Origin: Lachnospiraceae bacterium
Lineage (GTDB): Bacteria > Bacillota > Clostridia > Lachnospirales > Lachnospiraceae
Reading direction: 5' to 3'
NCBI GenBank assembly: GCA_024687205.1
Contig: JAILES010000127.1
Location: 1 to 51,502, forward strand
Length of the DNA stretch: 51,502 nt
The notes below the pieces were generated by a model that saw nothing but the letters and a program-made list of their open reading frames with translations, was not told the origin of the DNA and made no database searches. Position numbers and translations under genes: made by a program. Positions 35,401-43,338 of this stretch are shown here, piece by piece. Each line of letters opens with the position of its first letter. The first letter of the stretch is position 1.

Positions 35401-36573
35401 AAAAAAGTTGAAAAGGCAGACATAATGAACAGGATCATCGTTGTAGGTGCCATAGATGTAAACAATACGCGTTATATAAATTCAAATTATGATGTGATCG
35501 ATCCGGAAGCCGCAGATGTTCCGAATCAAACGGCCGGAGAGCTTACGCTTGTATTTGCTCCGGGTGCGGATGTTTTAAGTACTTATCCTGACAACGGCTA
35601 CGAAGAAGAGTCAGGTACATCGATGGCGGCACCTGTAGTAACAGGCGTAGCCGGTCTGGTATGGGCGATCAATCCCGCACTTAACGGTGCTGATGTTGTG
35701 CACATCATCGGCACATCCGTGACCGGAAATAATAAGATTAAGATCATTGATGCCAAGGCTGCTGCTGATAAGGCATATAAGACAAGGGCTCTGGTCTACG
35801 GTACAGTGGTTAATGCTACTACCGGTTTCAGTCTCGAAGATGCCAAGATAACCGTTCGTAAGGATGGTCCCGAGGGTGAGATCATTGAGGATGATATCCC
35901 GATCATAAATGGCAAGTATACGCTTACGAACAGGCTGCCTGCAGGAAACTACTGCGTAGTCATAAAGGGTGCCGAAGGTACAGATTTTGCGGGTACATAT
36001 AAACAATTCAGGATCAAAGATATCTACAAGAACACCAATAATCTTGATACATACAAATACAATATCGGTGCCATATCGCTTTCGGATACATCCACACTTG
36101 CCGAGGGGCAGTACAGAATAGTACTTCACTGGGGGACGAAAGAGGACGGTGCTCCTGCGGATCTGGATTCACACTTCTGTGCAATGACGGATCAGGGCAC
36201 ATACTTCCATGCATATTTCTTTAATAAGAATCCCTCACCGTCATATGCGGATCTGGATGTGGACGATCTGTACTGGGAAGGACCCGAGACTATAACCATA
36301 AGAAATATTGCAGGTTTTGAGGGTATGCGTTATGCGGTGCATAACTATTCGGACAAGGATGACATAGTTTCATATACTCTGTCGGAATCACTTGCTTACG
36401 TGGAACTCTATCGTGGAACAGAGCTTGAACCGTACGCAGTATTCCATGTTCCTCAGGGTGTAGGCGGTACCGTTTGGGAGGTGTTCTCACTCGATGCCAA
36501 CGGTGACTTTATCGAAATCGGAGATATGAATTATGAATCAAGCACCTCCTATGTGTTAAAGCACTGGTATTAA
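32413..36573 (+). CDS. Secreted multidomain subtilisin (S8) with Big2 and InlB-type repeats
   Basis: This 1386-residue secreted protein begins with a signal peptide ending near LTALA. Four bacterial Ig-like Big2 domains follow (about residues 32-330, each with VTWKSS...ATV type strands). Three InlB B-repeat/Listeria-Bacteroides units come next (about 331-540, with YAKW endings). After a linker of about 270 residues comes an S8 peptidase domain with Asp838 (VVDNGY), His864 (DHGTHVAG) and Ser1070 (SGTSMAAP). The C-terminal 260 residues contain a carboxypeptidase-regulatory-like fold and a DUF2135/YfaP-like domain (LDSHF). No sortase motif is visible, so anchoring may be by the Big2 domains or release. 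The binding modules sit before the protease, the reverse of many secreted subtilases. Confidence 0.9.
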   Translation: MNRRKSNRFMAVFAALLTFFAMSLTALAVDEPKLSRTSAELIAGETLDLDVDNATQEDVTWKSAKEAVATVDKDGVVKAVKAGTVKIKATVYGKTYSCTVKVSADAKISKSEAVLEIGATESLKVIMPDGSFASSVTWKSSKKKVATVENGVVKAVKAGSTTITAKVGKKKHTCKVTVLPDTRMTQSKAVLYPTEYLELKMLGSTADSWTSSNGKVATVTDGVVQGVKPGSAKITAKVGKKKYTCTVRVENMLDKKSIKLSTGYSANVKLLGDKISSAVIADTSIATVTTSESTGTIKAVKPGNTRLVISAEGKKKSSYECIVRVIAPLTVRFDANGGSAVSDITTGYGEKIAKPADPAMEGFRFGGWYVNKECTVSFDFDSYIYSDMTVYAKWNPITYTVKFETDSGSEVESQIVGYKGSAVKPADPVRRRSVFVAWCIDEECTTVFDFSTILSGDITLYAQWREADKYDITFNTNGGSEINPQAVYDTECAVCPRKPVKENNKFVSWFTDPECTGEYDFSTPVTGAFTLYAKWEALVFNWTITDDTDEHEVEHTASVKIASNAQVTSVSYNLINASGDIRQEGTVPAGSFTRTYPSADNYTCSFEISGLMLEDGTNTLKVYAIAEGSLVSEEKAVNYVSGEILDPENTTGLVMKSVSDNTITVSSGTDDLSGDTMMISNLMNLFFKDDIEYTERVAFIENTLKAEKVGELNTIRMMQAKFAYSDTVKELPAIEGFTGSRKIAENSVEEMKAYANALVAKYPDILDDVTIEFTYGCSVTVQGITDDALYDGASGNDWWLRKINAEGAWNYDSEFTANEHNDYKKLDYITKIKLGVVDNGYYLDHEDLENVKQISKFNNPNADHGTHVAGIIAAKAENQKGIAGVTYNNATLLAYDAKWLSSSYSMTMIMAGLIRTVEAGAKVVNYSMGYEGPEDCVDIDDEGSRASRYMGKLLERGYDFVVVQAAGNMHRDYAYNRMFCSVNESNCYSSDASTNGKKVEKADIMNRIIVVGAIDVNNTRYINSNYDVIDPEAADVPNQTAGELTLVFAPGADVLSTYPDNGYEEESGTSMAAPVVTGVAGLVWAINPALNGADVVHIIGTSVTGNNKIKIIDAKAAADKAYKTRALVYGTVVNATTGFSLEDAKITVRKDGPEGEIIEDDIPIINGKYTLTNRLPAGNYCVVIKGAEGTDFAGTYKQFRIKDIYKNTNNLDTYKYNIGAISLSDTSTLAEGQYRIVLHWGTKEDGAPADLDSHFCAMTDQGTYFHAYFFNKNPSPSYADLDVDDLYWEGPETITIRNIAGFEGMRYAVHNYSDKDDIVSYTLSESLAYVELYRGTELEPYAVFHVPQGVGGTVWEVFSLDANGDFIEIGDMNYESSTSYVLKHWY

Positions 36574-36602
36574 AATGTGAAACAGAATGTGAAAAAGAAA
36601 GC

Positions 36603-36631
36603 GGACGGGGCGAAATGCCCCGTCCTTTTTT
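36603..36631 (+). terminator. Terminator of the subtilisin gene
   Basis: The perfect 9-bp stem GGACGGGGC / GCCCCGTCC (36603-36611 with 36617-36625) has a 5-base loop and is followed by six T. Confidence 0.88.
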
Positions 36632-36633
36632 AT

Positions 36634-36654
36634 GGGGACAATAGTACCGTCCCC
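36634..36654. repeat. REP-like GGGGAC...GTCCCC hairpin
   Basis: GGGGAC (36634-36639) and GTCCCC (36649-36654) flank the spacer AATAGTACC. The phrase resembles short GGGGACGGT...GTCCCC elements that are scattered between genes of many anaerobes. It lies directly after the terminator. It is a single copy in this window, so the repeat nature is inferred from memory of such elements. Confidence 0.35.
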
Positions 36655-36683
36655 TTGTTCTTATAACGTTATTGTGATAAAAT
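36655..36683 (+). promoter_or_regulatory. Probable promoter of the EAL gene
   Basis: TTGTTC (36655-36660) and TAAAAT (36678-36683) have a 17-base spacer. The -35 is imperfect. It lies 33 bases before the GTG start. Confidence 0.5.
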
Positions 36684-36715
36684 ATATTGTCTAAATCTGC
36701 TCGAAAGGAAGATGC

Positions 36716-38992
36716 GTGGGAAAATACAGGAGGAGAAACAGAGGATCGAGACTGGTGATGTACGCAGGCGGCATTGCTTTAGTGCTGTGCATCTGCGTCA
36801 GCATCGCTGTATTCTGTTACCTTAAGTCCCAATATCTGTCCCTTGCCTGCGAGGAGTTTAATGACCAGCATATCAGTGCCGGTGAAGAACTCGGAAGATA
36901 TATCTATTCCCTTGCCAATGATATCGGTGGCGGTGTCGTGGATATGGGGCGGTATTACGGCAGTGCTTTTGAGGATCGGATGGAGATCCTTGCCAATAAT
37001 CTTGTGAAAAACGAAGCCTTCAGTCATATCTTCTTTCTCGGAAGCAACGGAGAGTTTTACGGAGACGAAGGAATAGTCGCACCGGAGAATCCGGAATTCA
37101 TAGCAAAGGCTTATGCGGAACTGGAAGAACTGGATTATTCCGGTGATGGCATGTATGTGGGCATGAGGCTTTCAGCCATCGGAAGCAACTCGGAACCCAG
37201 GATCATGATAGTGTCTCCCGTATATGCGGGAAATGTAATAAGGGGCTATGTATCCGGCATCATCGATACCGACAGGCTCTTTGAGTCACCGCTTTTTGAT
37301 TACCAGAAAGCCAGAGGCAAATGCTTTGTCGTGGATACGGAAGGACAGATACTGGCCAAGACCGCAAACATGACCAATGATGATAAAGCGTCCTTCAGGG
37401 ATACGGTACTGGCGATTTGCCGGGACAGTGAGGATAACAGAAACTCGCTGACCGGGATAAGATATGCCCTTAACAAAAATGACAGCGGTTATGTGGTGGT
37501 GCGTACTCTGAAGGGCCTGGAGATGCAGATCAATTTCTGCCCCATAAAGAATGTGAACGGACTCAGTTACCTCTGCTGCTATACACCGGGACTGCAGGAT
37601 GAGATGTTCAGACCCATGCTTTTCTGGAGCGTGCTGGCCTGCATCTTTATCATGGTACTCATGATCATCTGTATGCTGATGGTCTGGGCAAATGCGAAGC
37701 ATGTAAATATGACGGTGGAGAAGCTGGCATACGAGGATCCGGTGACCAAGGGCAAGAATTTCAGCTATTTCAGGGAGTTTGCCCTGGATACTATCATGAG
37801 TTCACCGAACACGAACTATGCGATCTACAGATTTGATATTTCCAACTTCCGATACATAAATGAATCCTACGGGCATATAAGAGCTGACCATATACTGGAA
37901 GCCTGCATTAAGAATTTCGAACAGATCTTCTCGGATGAGGAACTCTGCGTGCGTATGAATTCCGACCAGTTCCTGGCACTGGTGATCAATGATGCAACCC
38001 TGGAAAAGAGAAAGAATGATTTCCGCGCAGCGGTCAATGCGGATACCAGGAGCAGGAACATCAAATATCCCATACGTTTCAAGACCGGCATTTATCATGT
38101 GAAGAAGAATGACCATGACATCGACATGATGATCGATCATGCCAATGTGGCAAGAAAATCCGTAGGCCGCGACACCAAAGATATGGAAGTGGCTTATACC
38201 GAAAAGATAGTCGATAACATGCGTAAGATCGACAGGATAGAATCAATGATGCACAAGGCGCTGACAGAGCTGGAATTCAAGGTATATCTGCAGCCCAAGT
38301 GGGATATAGTGAACGATCATGTCTGCGGAGCGGAGGCCCTGGTCAGATGGTGCAGACCGGACGGCAGCATCATACCGCCGGACAAATTCATACCTATATT
38401 TGAAAACAACGGGTTCGTGGAGCAGCTGGATTTCTATATGCTGGAATCCGTATGTGCAATGCTCAGGAACACCATTGATGAGGACGGCAGCGTCTATCCC
38501 GTATCGGTGAACCAGTCAAGACTGCTGTTGCACAGCCCCGATTATGTGGACAATGTGGCAGCCATCATAAAAGAATACAACATACCTTACGGGCTCATAG
38601 AGCTGGAGATAACCGAGACGGTTTTCGAAAACGGCAGGGATGATATGATCCGTATAGTCGGCGAGTTAAAGGAACTGGGGATCAGGGTATCGATGGATGA
38701 TTTCGGTTCCGGTTATTCTTCACTCAACGTGCTCAAGGATGTGCCTTTCGATGTGATAAAGATCGACAGGGAGTTCTTTGCGGATACGGCAGAGAACGAA
38801 GAGGCGGGAGTCATACTCAGAAAGATCGTTGACATGGTAAACGAGCTGGGAAAGCAGGTAGTATGTGAAGGCGTGGAATACGAGGAACAGGTGGCACTGC
38901 TCCGTGAAATGGGATGCAGCTGCGTACAGGGATACTTCTACTCAAAACCTGTTCCGGCACCTGAGTTTATTGAAAGGTATTTCAGAAAATGA
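36716..38992 (+). CDS. Membrane c-di-GMP phosphodiesterase: Cache sensor, degenerate GGDEF, EAL
   Basis: This 758-residue protein has a first membrane helix (about 20-42), an extracellular Cache-like sensor, and a second helix (about 305-328). A GGDEF-fold domain follows in which the signature is NSDQF (residues 415-419), so it cannot be an active cyclase. The EAL domain is complete: EAL at 540-542 (AEALVRW), VNQSR, LIELEITETVFEN and SMDDFGSGYSS. It should hydrolyse c-di-GMP in response to an outside signal. GTG 36716, with AAGGA upstream, is the start. It overlaps queH by 4 bases. Confidence 0.9.
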   Translation: MGKYRRRNRGSRLVMYAGGIALVLCICVSIAVFCYLKSQYLSLACEEFNDQHISAGEELGRYIYSLANDIGGGVVDMGRYYGSAFEDRMEILANNLVKNEAFSHIFFLGSNGEFYGDEGIVAPENPEFIAKAYAELEELDYSGDGMYVGMRLSAIGSNSEPRIMIVSPVYAGNVIRGYVSGIIDTDRLFESPLFDYQKARGKCFVVDTEGQILAKTANMTNDDKASFRDTVLAICRDSEDNRNSLTGIRYALNKNDSGYVVVRTLKGLEMQINFCPIKNVNGLSYLCCYTPGLQDEMFRPMLFWSVLACIFIMVLMIICMLMVWANAKHVNMTVEKLAYEDPVTKGKNFSYFREFALDTIMSSPNTNYAIYRFDISNFRYINESYGHIRADHILEACIKNFEQIFSDEELCVRMNSDQFLALVINDATLEKRKNDFRAAVNADTRSRNIKYPIRFKTGIYHVKKNDHDIDMMIDHANVARKSVGRDTKDMEVAYTEKIVDNMRKIDRIESMMHKALTELEFKVYLQPKWDIVNDHVCGAEALVRWCRPDGSIIPPDKFIPIFENNGFVEQLDFYMLESVCAMLRNTIDEDGSVYPVSVNQSRLLLHSPDYVDNVAAIIKEYNIPYGLIELEITETVFENGRDDMIRIVGELKELGIRVSMDDFGSGYSSLNVLKDVPFDVIKIDREFFADTAENEEAGVILRKIVDMVNELGKQVVCEGVEYEEQVALLREMGCSCVQGYFYSKPVPAPEFIERYFRK

Positions 38993-39651
38993 GCGATGAG
39001 GAGCTGCTGTTTCTTAGGAAGGAAGATTATCAGGGAAAGCTGGACAGACTGATAGAACGCTATGCCGGCACCGGGCGGCCGAAGCTGCTGTTACACGCCT
39101 GCTGTGCACCATGCTCAAGCTACTGTCTGGAATACCTGCTTCCATATTTCGATATTACGTTGTATTATTATAACCCGAACATTACGGAAAAAGCCGAGTA
39201 TGAACACCGGGTCAGCGAAGTGAAGAGACTGACGCAGGAACTGGGCAAAGACTGCGGATACTATGCAGGTGTAGCAGAGGGCGAGTACGAACCGGCACGT
39301 TTCCTGGAAGCGGTAAGAGGTTACGAGGATCAGCCGGAGGGCGGCTTAAGATGTGTTAAGTGCTTCAGGCTCAGACTGTCAAAGACCGCGGAGTATGCGG
39401 CAAAGAACGGCTACGGGCTGTTCTCCACCACCCTTACGATATCGCCGCTTAAGAATGCCGCGGTACTGAACGAGCTGGGGCGTGAGCAGGCAGAACTTCA
39501 CGGTACGGAATTCATGCCGTCAGATTTTAAAAAGAAGAACGGATATAAGAGAAGCATAGAACTGAGCAGGAAATACGGTCTGTACAGACAGGATTACTGC
39601 GGCTGTGCTTTCAGTAAAGCAGAAAGGGAAAGGCAAAGAAAAGAATTATGA
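38989..39651 (+). CDS. queH: Epoxyqueuosine reductase QueH
   Basis: QueH reduces epoxyqueuosine to queuosine, the last step of this tRNA wobble modification. The 220-residue protein has the metal and Fe-S Cys motifs HACCAPCSSYC, GGLRCVKCFRLRL and DYCGCAFS at the expected spacing. It overlaps the EAL gene by an ATGA junction and ends within the argS start, so translation of the three genes is coupled, though the function link is only with tRNA biology. Confidence 0.93.
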   Translation: MSDEELLFLRKEDYQGKLDRLIERYAGTGRPKLLLHACCAPCSSYCLEYLLPYFDITLYYYNPNITEKAEYEHRVSEVKRLTQELGKDCGYYAGVAEGEYEPARFLEAVRGYEDQPEGGLRCVKCFRLRLSKTAEYAAKNGYGLFSTTLTISPLKNAAVLNELGREQAELHGTEFMPSDFKKKNGYKRSIELSRKYGLYRQDYCGCAFSKAERERQRKEL

Positions 39652-41459
39652 AAAAGTTTCTGACCGCGATCTCGGAAGAGATGATGAAAGCATTTGAGGA
39701 GGCGGGGTATGAGCGCGAACTGGGTCGTGTGAACATAAGCAACCGTCCCGATCTGTGTGAATACCAGTGCAACGGCGCCATGGCTGCCGCCAAGAAGTAC
39801 GGGAAAAAACCTATCGACATAGCAAATGATGTTGCCGCAAAACTTACTGATTCAAAGGTGTTTTCAAAGGCTGAGGCAGTGATGCCGGGCTTCCTGAACC
39901 TTCAGCTGGATGATACTTTCCTTACGGAGTATCAGAAGGCACAGATGAAGGAAGAAAAATACGGTGTGGAGGCGCCTGAGAAAGCGCAGAAGATAGTCAT
40001 CGACTACGGCGGGGCCAATGTGGCAAAGCCTCTTCATGTGGGACATCTGCGTCCGGCCATAATCGGTGAGAGCATCAAGAGGATAGCACGTTATGCGGGA
40101 CATGAGGTGATCGGTGACGTGCATCTCGGAGACTGGGGCATGCCCATGGGACAGGTGATCACCGAGATAGCGGAGCGAACGCCGGAACTCGTGTACTTTG
40201 ATGAAAACTATGAGGGCGAATATCCCACGGAGCCGCCTTTTACGATCTCCGATCTGGAAGAGATCTATCCCACCGCATCCGGCAAATGCAAGACAGATGA
40301 AGAATTCAAGAAGAAATGTCTCAAGGCAGTGTATGATCTGCAGCACGGAAGGCGCGGATACATGGCTCTGTGGCATCATATAATGGATGTTTCGGTAAAG
40401 GATCTGAAGCGCAACTACGGAAATCTCGGTGTGGATTTCGACCTGTGGATGGGCGAATCCGATGTGAATGATATGATCCCCGCTATGGTAGAGAAGATGA
40501 AAGCGGACGGTTTTGCCCATATCTCGGAAGGGGCTCTTGTTGTGGACGTGCGCGAGGACAGCGATAAAAAAGAACTGCCTCCCTGCATCGTGGTAAAGAG
40601 CGACGGCTCCTTTAATTATGATACCACCGATCTGGCAACCATACTGTGGAGAGAAAATGAGATAGGTCCGGACAGTATGATCTATATCACGGACAAACGT
40701 CAGGAACTGCATTTTACCCTGGCTTTCCGCTGTGCGCGTAAGTGCGGACTTGCAAAGGAAGGAACAGGTCTCGAATTCATAGGAAACGGAACCATCAACG
40801 GGGCCGACGGACATCCCTTTAAGACCCGTGACGGCGGAGTGCCGAGGCTGGAATATCTGATCAGGGATATCGAAGAGCGCATGCTTAATCGTATACGCGA
40901 GAACGAGCAGTCAAGAGGAGAGACACCCCTTCCCGAAGACGAGGCAAAGGCTACGGCGAAGATCACTGCACTGGCCGCCTTAAAATACGGCGATCTTTCC
41001 AACCAGGCTTCAAAGGATTATATCTTTGATGTGGAGAAGTTCACGGCATCCGAGGGTGATACGGGACCTTACATACTTTATACCATGAGCCGTATCAAAT
41101 CCATACTCAGGAAATATCTGGGAAAGGCAGACGGGGATTATTCACCCGTTGACATGAAGGCTCTGGAGGGCTTAAGCATCAGCACTCCGGATTCCGCCCA
41201 TGCCAAGAGCATCATGAAGGATATAGTGATGTTCCCCCACATGGTGGACGATGCCTTTAATGAGAGAGCACCTCATAAGGTATGTTCCTATCTCTTTGGA
41301 CTTGCAAATGACATCAATTCATTTTATCATGATACCAAGATACTCACCGAAGCGGATGAGGAGAAAAAGAAGGCTTATATCGCGCTCATAAGGGATGCAC
41401 TGAAGCTGTTTGAGGCAGGAATTGGAATGCTGGGCTTCGATGCACCTGAACATATGTAA
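39648..41459 (+). CDS. argS: Arginyl-tRNA synthetase
   Basis: This class I synthetase of 603 residues charges tRNA-Arg. The HIGH motif appears as HVGHLRP after DYGGANVAKPL. The Rossmann fold, the VKSDGSFNYDTTDLATI region and the C-terminal DALR anticodon domain (from KFTASEGDTGPYILYTMSR) are present. An N-terminal additional domain precedes the catalytic core. It overlaps queH by 4 bases. It is slightly longer than the common 550-580 residues. Confidence 0.95.
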   Translation: MKKFLTAISEEMMKAFEEAGYERELGRVNISNRPDLCEYQCNGAMAAAKKYGKKPIDIANDVAAKLTDSKVFSKAEAVMPGFLNLQLDDTFLTEYQKAQMKEEKYGVEAPEKAQKIVIDYGGANVAKPLHVGHLRPAIIGESIKRIARYAGHEVIGDVHLGDWGMPMGQVITEIAERTPELVYFDENYEGEYPTEPPFTISDLEEIYPTASGKCKTDEEFKKKCLKAVYDLQHGRRGYMALWHHIMDVSVKDLKRNYGNLGVDFDLWMGESDVNDMIPAMVEKMKADGFAHISEGALVVDVREDSDKKELPPCIVVKSDGSFNYDTTDLATILWRENEIGPDSMIYITDKRQELHFTLAFRCARKCGLAKEGTGLEFIGNGTINGADGHPFKTRDGGVPRLEYLIRDIEERMLNRIRENEQSRGETPLPEDEAKATAKITALAALKYGDLSNQASKDYIFDVEKFTASEGDTGPYILYTMSRIKSILRKYLGKADGDYSPVDMKALEGLSISTPDSAHAKSIMKDIVMFPHMVDDAFNERAPHKVCSYLFGLANDINSFYHDTKILTEADEEKKKAYIALIRDALKLFEAGIGMLGFDAPEHM

Positions 41460-41482
41460 TACTTAAAGAAAGGACTAAAAAG

Positions 41483-41674
41483 ATGGAAAAAGTATTTTTG
41501 GAAGTAGCTGAAAACCAGTACGACTGTGATGCAGTAGAGGCAAAGGTAAAAGCCGACCTCAAAAAGAAGAGCCGTGCTGCCATAAAGGATCTGAAGATCT
41601 ATATCAAGCCCGAAGACGGTAAGGCATACTATACCGCTAACGAGGGCAAGATCTCCGGAGACGTTGAGATCTGA
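41483..41674 (+). CDS. DUF6465 family small protein
   Basis: This 63-residue protein matches the small DUF6465 type found in Lachnospiraceae, with the stretch KIYIKPEDGKAYYTANEG and a C-terminal GDVEI. AAAGAAAGGA precedes the ATG. It lies 23 bases after argS and is probably in the same transcript. Function is unknown, and no membrane helix or metal motif is visible. Confidence 0.72.
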   Translation: MEKVFLEVAENQYDCDAVEAKVKADLKKKSRAAIKDLKIYIKPEDGKAYYTANEGKISGDVEI

Positions 41675-41698
41675 GAACTCCGGCTGTAAGAAGGGCAC

Positions 41699-41722
41699 AA
41701 AAAAACCGCTCTTATCAAGCGG
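41699..41722 (-). terminator. Terminator of tRNA-Met
   Basis: On the minus strand, CCGCT and AGCGG (41706-41710 with 41718-41722) form a short stem followed by seven T, starting 6 bases beyond the tRNA 3' end. Confidence 0.65.
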
Positions 41723-41728
41723 CTTAAG

Positions 41729-41802
41729 TAGCGAGAGGGGGACTTGAACCCTCGACACCACGGGTATGAACCGTGTGCTCTAGCCAGCTGAGCTATCTCG
41801 CC
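41729..41802 (-). tRNA. tRNA-Met, anticodon CAT (elongator type)
   Basis: This 74-base tRNA has an acceptor stem GGCGAGA / TCTCGCT. The anticodon stem CACGG / CCGTG encloses TTCATAC, so the anticodon is CAT. The G1-U72 pair and the close likeness to Bacillus elongator tRNA-Met argue against the initiator. tRNA-Ile2 with lysidine is less likely. CCA is not encoded. A 6-bp hairpin, TGTCTG / CAGACA (41804-41820), lies directly before its 5' end in the leader. Confidence 0.9.
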
Positions 41803-41826
41803 ATGTCTGTTCAGCAGACAAAGAGT

Positions 41827-41855
41827 ATTATAACCAATCGTATGATACTTGTCAA
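41827..41855 (-). promoter_or_regulatory. Promoter of tRNA-Met
   Basis: On the minus strand, TTGACA (complement of 41850-41855) and TATAAT (complement of 41827-41832) are both perfect with a 17-base spacer. Confidence 0.85.
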
Positions 41856-41879
41856 TGATTTTTTGAAGTGCCCGGATAT

Positions 41880-41908
41880 TTGACTAATCAGGCATTATCT
41901 AATATAAT
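41880..41908 (+). promoter_or_regulatory. Promoter of the zinc-ribbon/ispF/cysS operon
   Basis: TTGACT (41880-41885) and a perfect TATAAT (41903-41908) are 17 bases apart. CAAGGAGGAAG precedes ATG 41956. Confidence 0.8.
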
Positions 41909-41955
41909 CACAAGATGGGGTTTTTACTATAGGGGTATCCATTCAAGGAGGAAGT

Positions 41956-43320
41956 ATGGCCAGCTTTACATGTCCGCAATGTCAGAGATTTGTTGATGAA
42001 ACCATGCGTTCGTGTCCCGGATGCAAGTTCAACATCAAGAAGTACGTTAAGGAAATGAAAAAGAACGGAATGTCCTTCGGAGGACTTTCCTTAAACAGCG
42101 TTTATAACCGTTCTGCGGGGGCTGCACCGGTTACGCCGCAGCTGGATTTCCTGAAGCCTGCAGCACCTGAGCCCGTGGCACCTGCGCCTGCACCGGCCCC
42201 CGAACCTGCATATTCAGTGCCCGCGGCACCTACGCCCGCGCCCGCATATTCGGCACCTGTAGCACCGAGAGCACCTGCAGCACCCGCACCTTCGTATTCG
42301 GCGCCTTCGTATCCTACACAGCCGCCGACATACAATGCACCTACACCGGCGCCTGCATATTCGGCGCCTATAGCACCTGTAGCACCTGCAGCACCCGCAC
42401 CCGCACCCGCATATTCGGCACCTGTAGCACCTGCAGCTAACGTAGCACCGGCTCCCGAGGTACCTGAAGTAGTATTCGAGTCTCCTTCGCTTAACAGGAA
42501 ACCGGATGCACCCAAGTTCGTGGCACCTAAATATGAGAAACCGATCAACCAGCAGGCCGGAGCAAATGTTGGAAACAGGGCCAACAGCTCGACACCCTGG
42601 TCAGCAGCACCTGCTGCAGCACCCGAGGATCCGGCTGCTGCATCGGGACCTTTTGAGTCCGCTATACTTAATACTACCACGGTGGGATCCGGAGGCGGAG
42701 CGCTTTCGGGAATGTTCTCCAAGCCTACCGTTATGGAACAGATAAGAGCCGAAAAGGAAAGAGAGAGAGCGGAAGCTTCGATCTTTGATTCACCTACGCT
42801 GCGCGCTCAGGAGAAGGCTATCAACAGCGGCGCACAGGCTCCTCTCGGCGGTCTTCACGGAAACATGAGCATCGCTGAGTTTATGGAACAGCAGAAGCTG
42901 ACCAACAGTTATAACAACCGCAGGAACTATACAGCAGCTCCCGAAATGCCCGAGCAGAAAGAAGAGGCACCCGCAGGACCTGCACAGATATCGGATAAGC
43001 CCACCTATGAAGAACTGGCAAGAGCATACGGCGGAGCGGCAACACAGACACAGGCACCGTCCAATCCTTATCTGCAGCAGCAGGTGATCACTTCAAGACC
43101 TTCGGGACCTTATAATTCGGCAAGCCAGAATCCGTTCCTGTCGCAGACGCCGCCTACGACGCCGCAGCCCAGGACTACTTCGGGACCTTATACCGGAGGA
43201 AACAACAATCCTTTCCTTCAGCAGGGATCGCCTGTGGCGCCCCAGCAGACATCAGGTCCTTACAACCAGCCGTCCGTGCTTGGTGAAAACCAGAATCCCT
43301 TACTGGGCGGAGGGGCATAG
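41956..43320 (+). CDS. Zinc-ribbon protein with long Pro/Ala-rich linker
   Basis: This 454-residue protein begins with a zinc ribbon (FTCPQCQRF...RSCPGCKFN, two C-x2-C knuckles). A low-complexity Pro/Ala/Tyr-Ser region follows (about residues 70-165, repeated PAPAYSAP). Short conserved-looking islands come next, and then a C-terminal stretch with three SGPY...NPFL units. No signal peptide or membrane helix is visible, so it is probably cytosolic and mostly disordered. Function is unknown. It is first in the run with ispF, cysS, mrnC and rlmB. The mix of a zinc ribbon and short repeated peptides suggests a scaffold protein. Confidence 0.75.
   Translation: MASFTCPQCQRFVDETMRSCPGCKFNIKKYVKEMKKNGMSFGGLSLNSVYNRSAGAAPVTPQLDFLKPAAPEPVAPAPAPAPEPAYSVPAAPTPAPAYSAPVAPRAPAAPAPSYSAPSYPTQPPTYNAPTPAPAYSAPIAPVAPAAPAPAPAYSAPVAPAANVAPAPEVPEVVFESPSLNRKPDAPKFVAPKYEKPINQQAGANVGNRANSSTPWSAAPAAAPEDPAAASGPFESAILNTTTVGSGGGALSGMFSKPTVMEQIRAEKERERAEASIFDSPTLRAQEKAINSGAQAPLGGLHGNMSIAEFMEQQKLTNSYNNRRNYTAAPEMPEQKEEAPAGPAQISDKPTYEELARAYGGAATQTQAPSNPYLQQQVITSRPSGPYNSASQNPFLSQTPPTTPQPRTTSGPYTGGNNNPFLQQGSPVAPQQTSGPYNQPSVLGENQNPLLGGGA
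42154..42465 (+). repeat. Pro/Ala low-complexity coding repeats
   Basis: Degenerate units around GCACCCGCACC and CCTGCATATTCGGC repeat across this stretch and encode PAP and PAYSAP peptides. Several units are near-identical at DNA level, so length variation between strains is likely. The antisense strand stays open here only because of this composition. Confidence 0.75.
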
Positions 43321-43338
43321 AAAGGTTAATAAAATTCT

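Noticed and set aside
42102..42722. 206-residue minus-strand Gly/Ala-rich reading frame
   Set aside because: It is the antisense of the Pro/Ala repeats; the open frame follows from composition.
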